From the NCBI GenBank assembly GCA_025201765.1, contig MU623478.1:26486-90485 (forward strand): a DNA stretch of 64,000 nt, in the 5' to 3' direction. This document shows positions 47,150-61,031 of this stretch, in pieces. This stretch comes from Daldinia sp. FL1419. Taxonomy: Eukaryota > Ascomycota > Sordariomycetes > Xylariales > Hypoxylaceae. Both the position numbers and the translations under genes were made by a program. How positions within the stretch are numbered: the stretch's first letter is position 1; the number at the start of each line of letters is the position of its first letter. The notes below the pieces were generated by a model that was not told where the DNA came from, did no database searches, and saw only the letters and a program-made list of their open reading frames with translations.

Positions 47150-50100
47150 TACAGCACTTTTATTAATACCTTATATAAACACTATATAATAAAACCCTCC
47201 TATTATTAAATCACCTAATATAAGTTAAGATGTACTGTTTATATAGCCAATTAGTATTGAGCCTGATTAGGAATAGCTGATTAACCCGGAACCTATCGTC
47301 GTACAACAAGAGCAGCCAGATATAGTTACAGTTATTACAGGATGTATACCGAGAAAGCCTACACTTATTGTTTAAAACCCAGTAGCAGCCTCTACACCTA
47401 CAAATGCACTTGATCAGGGTAAGGGCGTTCATTTAATCATTATATATCAGCCAATTTTATCAAAACCTAATTATTACCTTAATTATTTGTTCAATGGATT
47501 AAATGTTATATAATGGCTTAAAGATATATAATATGTTTTTAGATAATACAGAATAATTGAAGATAATATAATTACTAATATACCATATTAAACAATTAAT
47601 AAAAGCATTAAAAGATAAATTGAAGTTGTTATTTATGGAGTTATTATTTAGAATTAAATTTGCAATTAGTTGAAATTTAAATTTACGCCACGTGATTCTA
47701 AGAGGTTTAAGCCTGTATGAGAGAGGTTTGGAGATTTTAATAAAGGTCCTATTTTATTTGATATTATTAAGGTTATTAATTTAATTAAAAATTATATTGT
47801 AGTTTTTAAAGAAGTTAAAAAAGTAAAGGAAGTTGTTTATTTTGATAGTTATGTGTATGATATCTTTAGAAGGATTAGTTAAGAGGTTATGGAAAAGGTG
47901 TTATATTGAGAATAAGTGCTGATTAAGCAGATTAATAGTTATTTGTTTATTTAATTTCATAAAGTTATTAAAAGATGGGTTGAGAACGAATTATATATTA
48001 GGAATTATTATTAAGGATATGATTAGATGAAAAGAGAGCTTATTGGAGTTTATAATTATAGTCACAATTTTGGTTAAGAATAAGATATTGGGCTAAAAAT
48101 TTTTTTTTTTTTTTTTTTTCTGCTATTTTGGGTTTTGTTATTTTGTTTTATTTATTTATTTTATATATAGAGATTGACCGATAATCAAACTGTTATATTG
48201 GTTATATAGTAATATTTTGATATTGTTGTCTTTTTTTTTTTACGTTTAAGATGAAAGTATTTTTTTTGCCAGTTTCTGATTATTATATTTGCTTATAGTT
48301 GGGGAGTTTTTTTTAGTTATATCCTTGCGAAGGGGAGGGAAACAATCAGCTTGTGCGTAAAGGAATTTAAACTTTAAAGTTTAAAGATTGTATTTTTTTA
48401 TGATATATAGATAATTATTATAGTTGTTTTTATTAAAAAGAGTATAGTAATTAAAAAACGGCCATATATTAGTATAGGTTTTAGAATTAGATAATTGGAA
48501 GTGTTTTTTATAGAGTTTGTAAGGAACCTTATTCGGATAGCCAAATGCCTGAACTATTAGACCTCTTATGTGATAAGAATTGGTTAAAATCTTAGTTATG
48601 TATTTGTTAATAGGATTACTTTTACGGATATTGATATGTATAATAGGTTATTTAATTAATGATTGTGTTAGAATTATATTGCAATAATGAGGATGATAAG
48701 GATTGTTCTTCTAAAAATTGATATTAGTGATTTTTTATTGGATATAGCGATTAGTTGTAATGTTGCCAAGGACCTTGAATTTTATTAGATTGAGTATTTA
48801 GATGTTTTGATTAGTTAGGGTGTATTTAGGATGTTTTGAAAAGATTTATAAGGTGATGGAAATCGAGGAGAGGACTACCAATATGAGTGATTGATTTCCA
48901 GTACTTCTTAAGTTTGTTAATATTATTAATTTGATTGAATTATATTGTAAGAGTATGGTCAAATAACAAAACAACAGGAATAATAATAAATTAATTATTT
49001 AAGTTATTGTTATTATTATTATTATTGTTTAAAATATTAGTTGTTAATGATAATATTAATAAAAAGCTATTATTTGAAGAGTTTGTATTTATTGGTTTGA
49101 ATTGAAAAAATATTTTGTAAGTTTGTTAATTAATATTTGATTAGGTGCAATGAAACATTTTGGAATAAATAAATTGAAAGGTTAAAGAATAAATTACAGG
49201 GAGAAGAGGGAGGGAAAAAGAGAAAAAGAAAAAGGATAAAAGCCATAGTATTAAACCATGGTGTATTAAGATAAGAAATGCTATTTATAATCAATATGAT
49301 TAAATTATTGAAGAATGTTGCTTAATGTTCACATATAAATTTAAATATACATATTATATGAAAGTTACAATTGTAATTAATAAGTATTTATTGATTTGAA
49401 TAATAACAATTATAACTTAAAATATAAAATAGTATTAATTGCTATCTTTCTACTGTTAGTATTTTTTCACTTCTTCTTCTTTACAGCACAATTTTCACTT
49501 ATTTAAGGTTATATTCTACCTGATTAGGCCAAAACAATTCATACAACACACATTTGATACCAATATTATTACCAATCATAACTTATCAATTTAATAATAT
49601 CTTATAATATTAAAATATTATTAAATTATCATTAAATTATTTAATTAACAATATAACCAATTTATCAATTTTAAGTATTTATAATAAGGTGATTAAATTA
49701 TTATAAACCTTTATAAATATTATTTATCCAATTAAATATAATAAATTAATTAATTATAAAAACTTATTTCCTTAATTAAACATAAATATTAAAAAAATTA
49801 AAGGCCTTACACTAACATTTAATCAATTAATTGAAAATATTACAATATTATTAAAGATTAAAATGAATTATTAATACAATAACTTATTATTAATATTAAT
49901 ATAAGCCCTACAATTGTACGTTAAAAAATAATAATTTAATAATTTACATATTATGGCTTTTTAAGAACTAACTATATGTAATACACTTGATCAGAGAATA
50001 TTTTACAAGAAGGAATTAACATAGACTTTAAGTTATAATTCTAAAAGAAATTTCAATTTAACCATTTTAAAAGTTATACAATAAAATACTCAAATATTAT

Positions 50101-50222
50101 TTTTATTAGCGTATACAAATTTATTTGATCCAAAATATATACAACCAATAAAAACTCATAATTAAAATCATTTTTTTCTTGCAATTTATACCTTAAAAAA
50201 ATATTATTTATAAACTGGAGGT
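47150..50222 (+). repeat. Left arm of long imperfect inverted repeat
   Basis: This stretch matches the reverse complement of 52300-54720. Landmarks: AAAACCCTCCTATTATTAAA (about 47193) against the inverse of 54628; GGAACCTTATTCGGATAGCC (about 48528) against the inverse of 53928; the GGAGAAGAGGGAGGGAAA purine block (about 49200) against the inverse pyrimidine block at 53230; and GTACAATTGTA-type sequence (about 49915) against 52600. The left arm has roughly 600 bp more than the right, mainly in 47290-47890. Confidence 0.75.
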
Positions 50223-50385
50223 CATCCTAAAGACTAACACAATCCTTAAATTTTCAAATAAGATCTTTTATTAAAATAAAATTATATTATTATATTAAAA
50301 CTTTTTAGAAATTATTATAAAAAATTAGTAAAATAATTAATAAATATTATATTAAACTAAAATAATATAATTAAATAATAGATAT

Positions 50386-50783
50386 TAAATTAGTATAAAG
50401 CGATTAAATAATAGATATTACCCTGTAAAAACCCTATTAACTTCTTTAGAGTTAGACTTTCCAAATCTCCACAACTCTTTTAAATAGGCCCTCAAAAATT
50501 GTCTTTCTTATCTAATCAGAAGAGGCTCATAAGATTCTAAAGATCAATTTCTTTATAAAGTTTTCGTATAAAAATATACAATTTCAATCTCCTCCTTTAA
50601 AGATATCCTCTTAGAATACGCTATTATTTGTAAGTAATTACATATATCTGCTTCTCCATCCAATTGTTTTATTTTCTTTAAGATATAGTAACCCTGTATC
50701 CTCGAACTTATTCAACTTTTGGTTACTATAGGTTAATTAAAATGCAAAGCATATTCTGCAGAAATTATTAAAGTTCTTATTTA
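50386..50783 (+). repeat. Nested LTR copy (398 bp, plus strand) between the inverted arms
   Basis: Starts TAAATTAGTATAAAG and ends TTCTTATTTA, matching the LTR family after C/T and G/A changes, with TATTACCCTGTAAAAACCC near the start. A shorter derivative follows at 50784-50995, and a minus-strand copy at about 51080-51460. Confidence 0.7.
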
Positions 50784-51639
50784 ATATTACCCTGCAAAAA
50801 CCCTAATTAACCTCTTTAAAACTAACCTTTTTAAGTTTCTACAAATTTTATTAAATATAAATAAACCCTCAAAAATTATTTTCTTATTTAATTAACTTAA
50901 ATTCTTAAATATAAAATTATTATTTTTCTATAAAACTTTATACAATAAAAATGTAGGGCATATCTTGCAAAAACTATTAAAACTTTTATTTAATAATAAT
51001 AATTTTATAATTAGTTAAAATAAATTAATTAAAAAAAATAGATTTAATTATAAATTTATAATATTTTATTAAAATTTTATTAATTATTTATATTAAATAA
51101 AAACTTTATAATATGTTAAAGGTTATATAAACTTAAGGATATAAGGTAATTATATCCTAAAAAATATAATAAAATAATTGGGTAGAAGAATTATTATATA
51201 TAATTATTTACCAATAATAATACATTATAAAATAATATATTTAAAAAAAAGATTAAAATTATATATTATTATACAAAAACTTTATAAAGGTAACTTTTAA
51301 AAGACTATAATAACCTTAAACTGATTAGATAAGAAAAATAACTTTCAAAAACCTATTTATATTTAATAAAATTTATGGAGATTTTAAAAAGGTTGGTTCC
51401 ATAAAGGCTAATAAAATTTTATAACTTTAATTACATAATTATATTATTTTAAAGAAATTAATTAAATTTTATATAAATTAAAAGAAAAATCTTAATTCCT
51501 TAAGTCTTTTAATTGTTGGGTTCTTATTCTTAAACCTTTAAACGCTTCTTATTTCTATTTAACACTTTCTGATTTCAATTGTATGTTTAACAAATTAATT
51601 GATTGTTATTATTAAGTTTTATACACTCAAAAACTTATT

Positions 51640-52290
51640 TAAAAACTTTTTATTTTAACCATTCTAATAATATGCTTAGTTATGGTTTAATTATTAATTC
51701 TGCTAACATCTTTCTAAACCATATATATAAATTAGGACCCTTTTTTTTGAAATAAGTAATGCGCCATGGTCTATAAGTTATACAATTATCTAATTATAAA
51801 TTTTTAGGGGTATTATTCTCGTTCGGAATAAGTTTTAGTATATATTTGTGGTTTTGTTTTAAAGTATACATCCTAATTGGCTTATGTTTAGGTAGATTAA
51901 TAATTTTATTAATTTTAAGTATTTTCTTTTAAGGTACTTCCTTTGATGGTAGGTTTATACTTTTAATTGTCTTAGAGGTTTTGATAGTTATTGGTACTGG
52001 TGCTAGGTTGCTGATCATTTTAATTCCTGTTAGTCCTGTTAGTGATTTCATATAATTATTAAATATTTTATAATGGTTACCATTTTTTTTAATTGTGGAT
52101 AGTAGCTCTTGTGGCCTGCGCTTGATCATGTGTAGTGTGTAAGCATACTAAAATTTATAAAACCAACTATTTTTTTAAATAATTAAAGGTACCATGTGTA
52201 GTTCCTTAAGAATAGGCTTTCTTAATTTTTGAAATACTATTATTATTTATTCTTTGATATGATTGGCTTTCTAATCTAATTATTTACAAA
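51640..52290 (-). pseudogene. Transposon coding relic related to 55200-55560
   Basis: The minus strand keeps a 66-codon open frame at 51929-52129 (MIKRRPQELLSTIKKNGNHY...). The same sequence occurs on the plus strand at 55200-55560, where the frame reads IPEELHNLPLII, then KYRPQELIITIKNGNYY. The two share RPQEL and TIK(K)NGN(H/Y)Y. Stops in both copies fit RIP. It should be part of a transposon gene; I do not recognise the domain. Confidence 0.5.
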
Positions 52291-52299
52291 TTAAATTAA

Positions 52300-54720
52300 T
52301 TATTTATAAATAATATTTTTTTAATATATAAATTGTAAAAAGAAAATAATTATAATTATATATTTTTGTTAACCATATATACGTTAAATTAAATAGGTTT
52401 ATATATACTAACAAGAATAAAATTTGGATATTTTATTGTATAGTTTTAATAATGGTTGAATTAAAACCTCCCTTAAAATTGTAACTTAAGGTCCATATTA
52501 ATTCTTTCTTGTAGATAATTCCCTAATCAAATATATCATATGTAACTAATTCCCAAAAAACCATTATATACAAATTATTTAATTATTATTTTTTAATGTA
52601 CAATTGTAAGATTTGGATTAACGTTAATAATAAATTATTACGCCAATAACTTATATTAATTTTTGGTAGTATTATTGCATTCTTAATTAAATGATTAAAT
52701 GTAAGTATAAGGCCTCTAATCTCCTTGATGGTTATATTTAATCAAAGAGATGAATTTTTATATTTAATTAATTTACTATATTTAATTAAATAAATAATCT
52801 CTATCAATATTTACAATAACCTAATTACTTCACTTTAAATAACTAAAATTAATAAATTAATTATATTTTTAATTTAATATTATTAACAATAATTAATAAT
52901 TAATAATAATATTAATATAAAATACATACTATATAAATAACACTAATTTAATTAAATAAAATATAAACTTATAAAATAAAAAATAATATTATAAAAGAAA
53001 AAATGTTACAAAAAAAAAAGAGAATTAATAATATTTTATACTCCAATTTATAATTGTTACTTCCTAAATCAATAAATACTTATTAATTATAATTATAACT
53101 TTAATATAATATATATACTTTAAACTTATACATAAACACTAAACAACGTTCTTCAACAATTTAATTATATTAATTATAAATAATATCTTTTATCTTAATA
53201 TTATAGATTAATATTATAAACTTCTTCCTTCTTCTTTTTTTTCCCCCCTTTTTCTCCCTTCAAAATTTAATTCTTTATTCTTTTAATTTATTTAACCTAA
53301 AATACTTTGTTACATTTAATTAAATATTATTTAATAAACTTAAAAAATATTTTCTTAATTTAAGCCTATTAATACAAACTCTCCAAATAATAGTTTCACA
53401 TCAATAATATTTTTAATAACTAATATTCTAAATAATAATAATAACAATAATTTAAACAATTAATTTATTTTTATTATTATTCTATTATTTAATTATACTC
53501 TTACAATACAATTTAATTAAGTTGATAATATAGATAAATTAAAGAAATATTAAAAATCAATTATTTATATTAATGATCCTCTCTTTAATTTTTATTATTT
53601 TATAAGTAATTTTTTCGAAACATTCTAAATAAATCCTAGTTAATCAATACATTTAAATACTTGATATAATAAAATTTAAAATCTTAGATGGTATTAGATT
53701 TAATTAATATATTTGTTAAAAAATTATTAATACCAACTTTTAAAAGAATAATCCTTATTGTCCTCACTATCATAATATTGCTCTATCACAATCATCTAAA
53801 CACATATCACCTACTTTATATATCAATATTCATAAAAATAATCTTGTTAATAAATACATAACCAAAATCTTAACCAATTCTCATCGTATAAGAGGCTTAA
53901 TGGCTCAAGCATTTGACTTTTCAAATAAGGTTCCTTACAAATTCTACAAAAAACACTTCCAATTATTTAATTCTAAGACTTATGTTAACATATAACCATT
54001 CTTTAATTATTATACTCTTCCTGGCAAGGATAACTATAATAACTACCTATATATTATAATTAAGTGCAACCTTCAAACTCCAAAGTTTAAATTCCTTCGT
54101 ACTTAAGCTAATTGTATGCCAACTATTTGTAAAAATATAACTAAAAAAAGCTCCCCAATTATTAACAAATATAATGGTTAGAAACTAACAAAAAAAATAC
54201 TTTCAGCTTAAACATAAAAAAAAAGGTAATAATATTAAAATATTATTGTATGACAAATGTAATAATTTAATTATTAATTAATCTTTATATATATAAAATT
54301 TAAAAATAAAATAAAAAAAAACCTAAATATTTAATAATAATAATAAAATTTTAGTTAGTTTAATATATATTCCTAACCAGAACCATAACTATCATTATTA
54401 TAATAAAATAAATGTTCCTTTTATATGATTGTATACATAGTAATAATTTCTAATATATATTTTATTTTAGGCCTATATTTTAATAATTTTTTAAAATTGG
54501 GTTAATGAATAATTATTAACCTATTTAATTGGTACCTACTTTCTATACAATATTTTCTCTATAAACTTTAGGTTAATTAATTAGATAAATAGTATTTTTT
54601 AATTTATATTAAGTGATTTAACAGTAGGAGGGTTTTGTTGTATAATATTTATAAAGGGTGCTGATAGAGGTATTAGGGGGGTTGGTAAAGGTGTTTCATA
54701 AAGTGACAATATATTGATCA
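52300..54720 (-). repeat. Right arm of long imperfect inverted repeat
   Basis: Reverse complement of the left arm 47150-50222, with a deletion of about 600 bp. At its outer end (54715-54845) it joins a minus-strand LTR 5' fragment. The two arms enclose about 2 kb with other LTR copies. Confidence 0.75.
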
Positions 54721-54879
54721 AATAAGAAATAACTCTTAAAAGCCTATTTATATCCAGAAAAAACCTATAAAAAAATTATTTCATAGAAGTTAAAAATAAT
54801 TTCAATTATATAATTACATTATTTTAATTTAATATATAACTAAACATAAGACTAATTAATTAAAATATGGCTAGGCACA

Positions 54880-55560
54880 AGGCTAGCCAATCAAAAAAGG
54901 CTGGCAAGGTTAGCCAATCAGAAAAAGGCTCATATATTTAGCTTATAAAACTTAAAGAATTTATAAAACCCTCAAAACCAAAACTTTTTTAATTTTAAAA
55001 AATATTTTAATATACTAAAAAATATAAAGAAAAATAATAAAATATAAAAAAAATAAATTTACAATATTATTCAAAATTTAAAAATTATAAAGTTAATATA
55101 TAAGATTATCATACTAAATAAAATGCCAATTTTTCATTACCCATACAATTTCATTACAACAAAAAACCTTAAGAAAACTTAAGGCATTTTCAATTCAATT
55201 TATTAGGGATTAGAACAACAAGCCAATTGTATCAAAAAACAGATAACAACAGCACTTCAAAAGTTAGGAAAGCTTATTCCTGAGGAACTACATAACTTAC
55301 CTTTAATCATTTAGAGAAATAGCTGGATTTATAAATTTTGGTATGCTTACACATTATATATAATTAAATATAGACCGCAAGAACTAATTATTACAATTAA
55401 AAATGGTAACTATTATAAAAAGTTTAATAATTATATAAGGTTATTAGCCAAATTAACAATAATTTAAATAATTAGCAACCCAATATTAATATTAATAACT
55501 AACAAAATTTCTAAAACAATTAAAAGTGAAAATTTATTACCAAAATAAATATCCCAAAAA
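54880..55560 (+). pseudogene. Transposon relic with CCAAT/TATA-like leader
   Basis: Two AGCCAATCA motifs occur about 25 bp apart near 54892-54925, followed by TTATAAAAC at about 54940-54950, resembling a polymerase II promoter. From about 55080 a coding relic follows (KLIPEELHNLPLII, WIYKFWYAYTLYIIKYRPQEL), interrupted by stops. Inverted copies of parts of this unit are at 32140-32640 and 51640-52290. Confidence 0.45.
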
Positions 55561-56109
55561 ATAATGCCAAAAGTTAACAAAACTATTAATTTACCTAAAA
55601 ACAAGCTAATTAGGATATATAGTATGAAGTAAAACAATAAACATATGTTAAAGTCAATTCAAAATAATATTTTAAAAGGTTTATAATTAAATAATTGTAT
55701 GATATATGGATTATGGCAAGTTACTTATTTCAAAAGATAAGAACCCAATTTATACATATGGCCTGAAAAAATATCAGTAAAATTAATTATTAAGCTGCAA
55801 CTGAACATATCGTTAAATTGGCCAGAATAGGAAATATTTGAGTAAGCTTTTAAGTATATATAGTTAGATGAGGATCGATCAGCTCAATAAGCTTATGAAC
55901 GAGACTAGAGAGCATTAAATAAAACCGCAAAACGCTTGAAGCAAAATTACAATTAAGAGATTTGGGAAGCTTGGATTTTCTTTTTTTTTTTCCTTTTGGT
56001 TTATATGGTGTTTAATCAATTTGGTTATAATTTAGTTATACAGTTTTTTTAGTTCTTCTTGTTGAGATTGACTCGTTGAAGGTTCAACATCGTTAATTTT
56101 GGGGAGTTT

Positions 56110-56494
56110 TGAACTAGGGTAATGTGATTAGGTAATAAAAACTACCCTGAAGGACCTTATTAACCCCCCCCTTCTAAGGTTTACAATTCTTTTGGATATA
56201 AATAAATCTTTAAAAATTGTTTTCTTGCCTAATCAATTCAAATCATAAATAGTTCTTTAAAAATCATCTCCATAAAGCTTCATATAAATAATATACATTC
56301 TTTAGACTTATAACCTCATCATACGCGCTACCATTACCAAACAATCACTTATAGTAGTTTTTTTACTTAATCATCCTATTATACTCCTCAAAATATAGTT
56401 ACCTTATATCTTTGAGTTTATATAACCTCTGGCTTACTATGGGTTAATTGAAATATAGGGCATATCCTACAGGAGCTATTAGAGCTCCTGTTCA
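56110..56494 (+). repeat. 3' LTR of the large element (385 bp)
   Basis: Starts TGAACTAGGGTAATGTGATT and ends AGAGCTCCTGTTCA. Compared with the 5' LTR it mostly carries A where the other has G while keeping C, meaning C-to-T changes on the minus strand. Confidence 0.85.
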
Positions 56495-59400
56495 ATAATA
56501 TAATTAAAAATTAAAAAATCTATAAAATCCATTTTAATAAAAATATTATATTATAAAAATATAATAAAAATTATAAAAATATAAATAAATATGAGGTTAA
56601 GGAATCCAATAATTTTCTTAAATAATAAAAAAAATTTAAAATAATTAAATATTTTTTTAAAGAAATTTTCTAATATTTGCAAAAAATATAATTAAAAAAG
56701 GTACTAATATTTAAAAAATCTATAATGCATATTATGAATTTAATGTTAAAAAATAATATAAAAAAATTTATAAAATTTTTAAATATTTCAAAATTAAATA
56801 CCTATAAGATTTTACTTAAATAAATAATTTAAAAAAACTTTATATTTCAATTTCTACATTTTAATATAAATTAGGTTATAATAAAATATATTAAAATATA
56901 AATAAGTAATTTAATTACCATAAATATAAAGAAATTAAATAAAATTGTGGGAATTATAAATAAAAAAAACCTATTAAAAAAATTTACCAATAATATAAAG
57001 ATATTTGGTATAAATAAGGATTCCGTACAATATACATTATTAATACCATAATAATGTATATTATGGAAAGTTTAATTAATAATATTTACCATTGAACTCT
57101 TCCAGGAAAAAAATTAAACAAACATAAATTAATTCTTATCATATAAAAATTTATTTAATTTTAAATAAAATGTATTATTATTATTTATTATAAAAAAAAT
57201 GGATATTTTAATTATACATAAAATACAACAATAATTATCCTATAATATATTGGATATGGATAATAGTAATTTATATGAACCTCAATTCTTTCATTATTTT
57301 GGAAGAGAAAGAGGTATAAGTAAAAATATAATTGTTAAGATTATTATTAAAATATTTATAATAAAAAATGAATAATAATAAATTAAAATAATAATTATAT
57401 CCAATAATGTAATAATAAATATTAATAATATTATTATATATTTAATTATAAATCTTCTTTCCAAATTTAATATGGTATTAAGATAAAAAAGAATTTAGAA
57501 AGATATTAATATATTAATTATTAATAAATATAATATACTATTAGGATACAATTTTTATATAATTAATAAAAAATTCCAATAAATCTGAGGGTAATTTGAT
57601 GTGGATTTTGGAAGATTGTTAATTATTATATTATATAGGGATTTTTATTAATTTTAACCTATTATAAGAATAATTTTTCTTTTTTTTGGTTGATTGATAA
57701 ATACAGGAAAATTGGAAAGGATGGGTTAATTTTACAAAATAAAGAAAAATAATAATTAATATTTTGGTTATTTGTTATGGGAAAAATTTATAAATATTAA
57801 TTTTTTAAATTAATAAATAAGGAATAGTAATCTTAATTTTAGGGTTATATTAAATAGATTTTATAATGGAATATAAATGTTAAATGATGTAGATATATTA
57901 AATAAAAAAATAGTCATCCTAAAAAACATTAATTTAAATAAATGCACAAAGGTTATAATATTTTTAAATTTAATATAATATATAATGAATTTTTAAATTA
58001 TATTAATATTTATTAGGAAAAAAAGTTAAATTATATATTTTTTTTTATTAAACCACCAAATAAATCATTTAAATTAAAGGGAAAACCTAATAATTATATT
58101 TAAAATAATAAATATTTTAACTTTAAAAATCTTAATTTACATGGTTTTTACAAAAAATATACTAGTTTTTGTAACAAAAAATATTTATTAAGTATTAAAA
58201 ATAATAAATAATGCCAAATACCTTTGCAAAGGTTTCATCCCAAATTCAAAAACGTTTATTTATAAGATTGTATTGAATTTCTTATTAATAACACAACCAC
58301 CAAAAATATTTTTAATATCATCACCAACAACAAACACAATATAATTTAATAAATTAAAATAAAGGATATTACCTTTATTTTCAAAATTAATTAATATAAA
58401 TTAAATTTATTTATTTAAACGTAAAGATTTTGTATTAATACCCACATTTACTATTATCAAATTTAAATCACAAAGGTAAATAATTTAAAAAACATATTTA
58501 AGCTTAATATCATATCATTTTAATATAAAAAAAGTAGATTTTATAACTACATACATTCAATTATTAAAAACTATTAATTTTTAAAACCTACATCTATTAT
58601 CACCTATAAATAAGGATTACTAATATAAATTAAAATTATTATTTAAAATAGATTAAGGCATACATCAACTAAATATACTAGTGGAAAAAACTATAAAACC
58701 TTTCATATAATATTAAAAAACATTTAAAAATATAATATTAAAAAAAAAAATAATATATTTATTATTAAAGAATATCATAATTTTAAAAAATATATCATTT
58801 AATACTTCCATATATATAATAATATAAAAGAAATTATATCCCTTTAAATCCTAAATCTAATTAAATAACCTATATTAAAAATAAAAGAAAAAAAAAGAAA
58901 AAACATATCAAAAAAAAAAAATAATATTATAAATTTAAAAATTCCTACTCATATCCAATATTATGATTTTAATATAAATAAATTAAAAATCCATATATAT
59001 ATTTATTAATATTTATTTATCCTTATGTTAGAATTTTGCATTCATAAAAGATAAACATTAATACAATACTCCCTTATATTTACGTTATATAAGGTTGGGA
59101 TTTTATACCTAATAATATTTCATTAATATAAAAACCTAATTATATTTAATTTCGAAAAATTTTTAACCTTTATTCATATTACAACCCTTTTTAAATAATT
59201 AAAAATAAATATAAAACTCAAAAAAATTATTATAATCTACATTTACAAAAAATTATAAAATAATAGATATAAAAATTATATTTTTATTTATAATAGAATT
59301 ATTAAATATAAATATACACTAACACTTATTATTACTATCTTCATCAAAAATACTATCCACAATTTAAATAATAATATTATTTGCAAAGGGCAGAATAAGG

Positions 59401-60797
59401 CTTAAACAATTTAAAATAAGTAATAAAACCAATTACTTATATAATAAAAGAAGATCATAATAGATTTTAGAATTATTATTATTATTTAAATTATATAAAA
59501 ATAAAGAATTTAATAAAAACAAATCCTTATTAATAAAAATAAAATAAGAAAATAAATTTATATTATATTTAATATTTTTTGAAATTTAATTAATATCCCT
59601 CTTCTAACCTTTTTAAAAAAAAGTCGAATAATGGCGCAAGAATCTTAATCTTAAGGAAAATATATTTAAATTAAATAGGATTTCTTCCTTTTATTTATTG
59701 TTGAAGGGTGTACCACCTATACGAATAAATTTGGATACTTTGTATACCAATTATATTTTAAAAAAAGGCATTATATTGGTACAAAAAATAGATTACGCAA
59801 ATTAAATAAATAAATATTTAATTAATATACTGTATAACTTATTAATAATTATATTTTAATATTTATAAATATTTTAAAAGCTTTTACCAATATTTTTAAT
59901 AAAATAATTTATATAAATATAAAATTTATATTTTTTGATAAAATCAATAATAATAAATTTAAGTATAAAATTTAAGAAATTATAATCCCAAATAAAATAA
60001 AGGTTTTTATATAATAGGATTTTATTTTTTTAATTTTCTAATATTTATATATGTAAATTAGTAATAAAATAATAAATGTGATTGTATTTGGCTTAGGTGG
60101 TTTTTTATTTAAGAATAATATAGGTTAAATTGATTTTGGGTAAATAACTAAATAAATAATAAGATTTAATATGCAATTCACTTTCTACTATAATAACATT
60201 AGGATTAAAAGGAATTTTAATATCTTTTTAGGGTTTTAGAATCTTTTTAAAAAATAATCAATTATTAAAAATAGGAATTATAATCTAATAAATACTGTAT
60301 GATAAATGATTATATTTGTTGGGAATAATAAAGAAATAGTTTTTAGATAATAATAAATTATTAAGAAGAATTTATAAATAATTTTAAATTTTTGGATTTT
60401 TAGAAAGGAAGGGTAATATTTTTTTTAAAAAATCTTTATTTTTATTAGATTATATAGCATTATTAATTAATATATAAAAAATATAATATATTATAATATA
60501 TTATATATTTTTATTATTTATAATAAATTTAAGAAAATAATTATAATAATTTTTCTTTATATAATATAAATAATAAATATAGATTTTCTTAAAAAGATGA
60601 TTATTATAAGGTTTGGTGTTTATAGTGATATTATGAAAGGAGAATATTATTAATGGAAATTTATTTTTAGAAAGGGGTAATGATATTATATAATCTTTGT
60701 CTGTGGATTCTTTTATTAATAAATTAATAAAGAATTTATATTATTAAATTATATTTAATATATATTATTTATATTATTATTATTAGGGTTAATTTTT
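56495..60797. other. Featureless AT-rich sequence
   Basis: 4.3 kb of AT-rich DNA without open frames, RNA genes or repeats I can recognise. Probably old transposon remains. Confidence 0.5.
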
Positions 60798-61031
60798 ATG
60801 TTATTAGATTTATTGTTAGATAAGTTGCTAGATTTGTTGTTAGATGGATTATTAAATTTATTATTTAATGTGTTATCAAATTCGTTACTAGATTTATTAT
60901 TAGATTTGTTGTTGGATATGTTATTAGATTTGTTGTTAAATGTGTTGTTAAATATATTAACATTAGGTTTAATAATATTGGGTAAGTTAAATAAATTTGA
61001 AGAAAATAATTTATTAATTGATATAATGTAA
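60798..61031 (+). repeat. 12-bp minisatellite (TTRTTAGATTTR, 13 units) within a 77-codon frame
   Basis: From 60801 to 60956 thirteen 12-bp units run without interruption, each a variant of TTRTTAGATTTR, differing mostly by transitions. Because the unit is a multiple of three, an ATG at 60798 reads through as a four-residue repeat (LLDL, LLDK, LLDG, LLNL...). The frame ends with TAA at 61029-61031. The protein-like appearance comes from the repeat; I do not call it a gene. Confidence 0.85.

Larger units (their letters stand above)
45618..56494 (+). mobile_element. Large RIP-inactivated LTR retrotransposon with nested insertions (10.9 kb)
   Basis: Two plus-strand LTRs of identical length (385 bp) lie at 45618-46002 and 56110-56494. 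Both begin TGAAC and end GTT[C/T]A, giving TG...CA ends and short terminal inverted repeats. The flanks show a 4-bp direct repeat, ATAA (45614-45617 and 56495-56498), which is weak evidence in AT-rich DNA. A tRNA-complementary segment starts one base after the 5' LTR (46004). A purine-rich GGGGAG precedes the 3' LTR by 4-5 bases. The interior has no open reading frame of useful length. It contains a long inverted repeat and further LTR copies (50386-50783 plus strand, about 51080-51460 minus strand), so part of its length is later insertion. The superfamily (Gypsy or Copia) cannot be told from what I can read. Confidence 0.75.
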
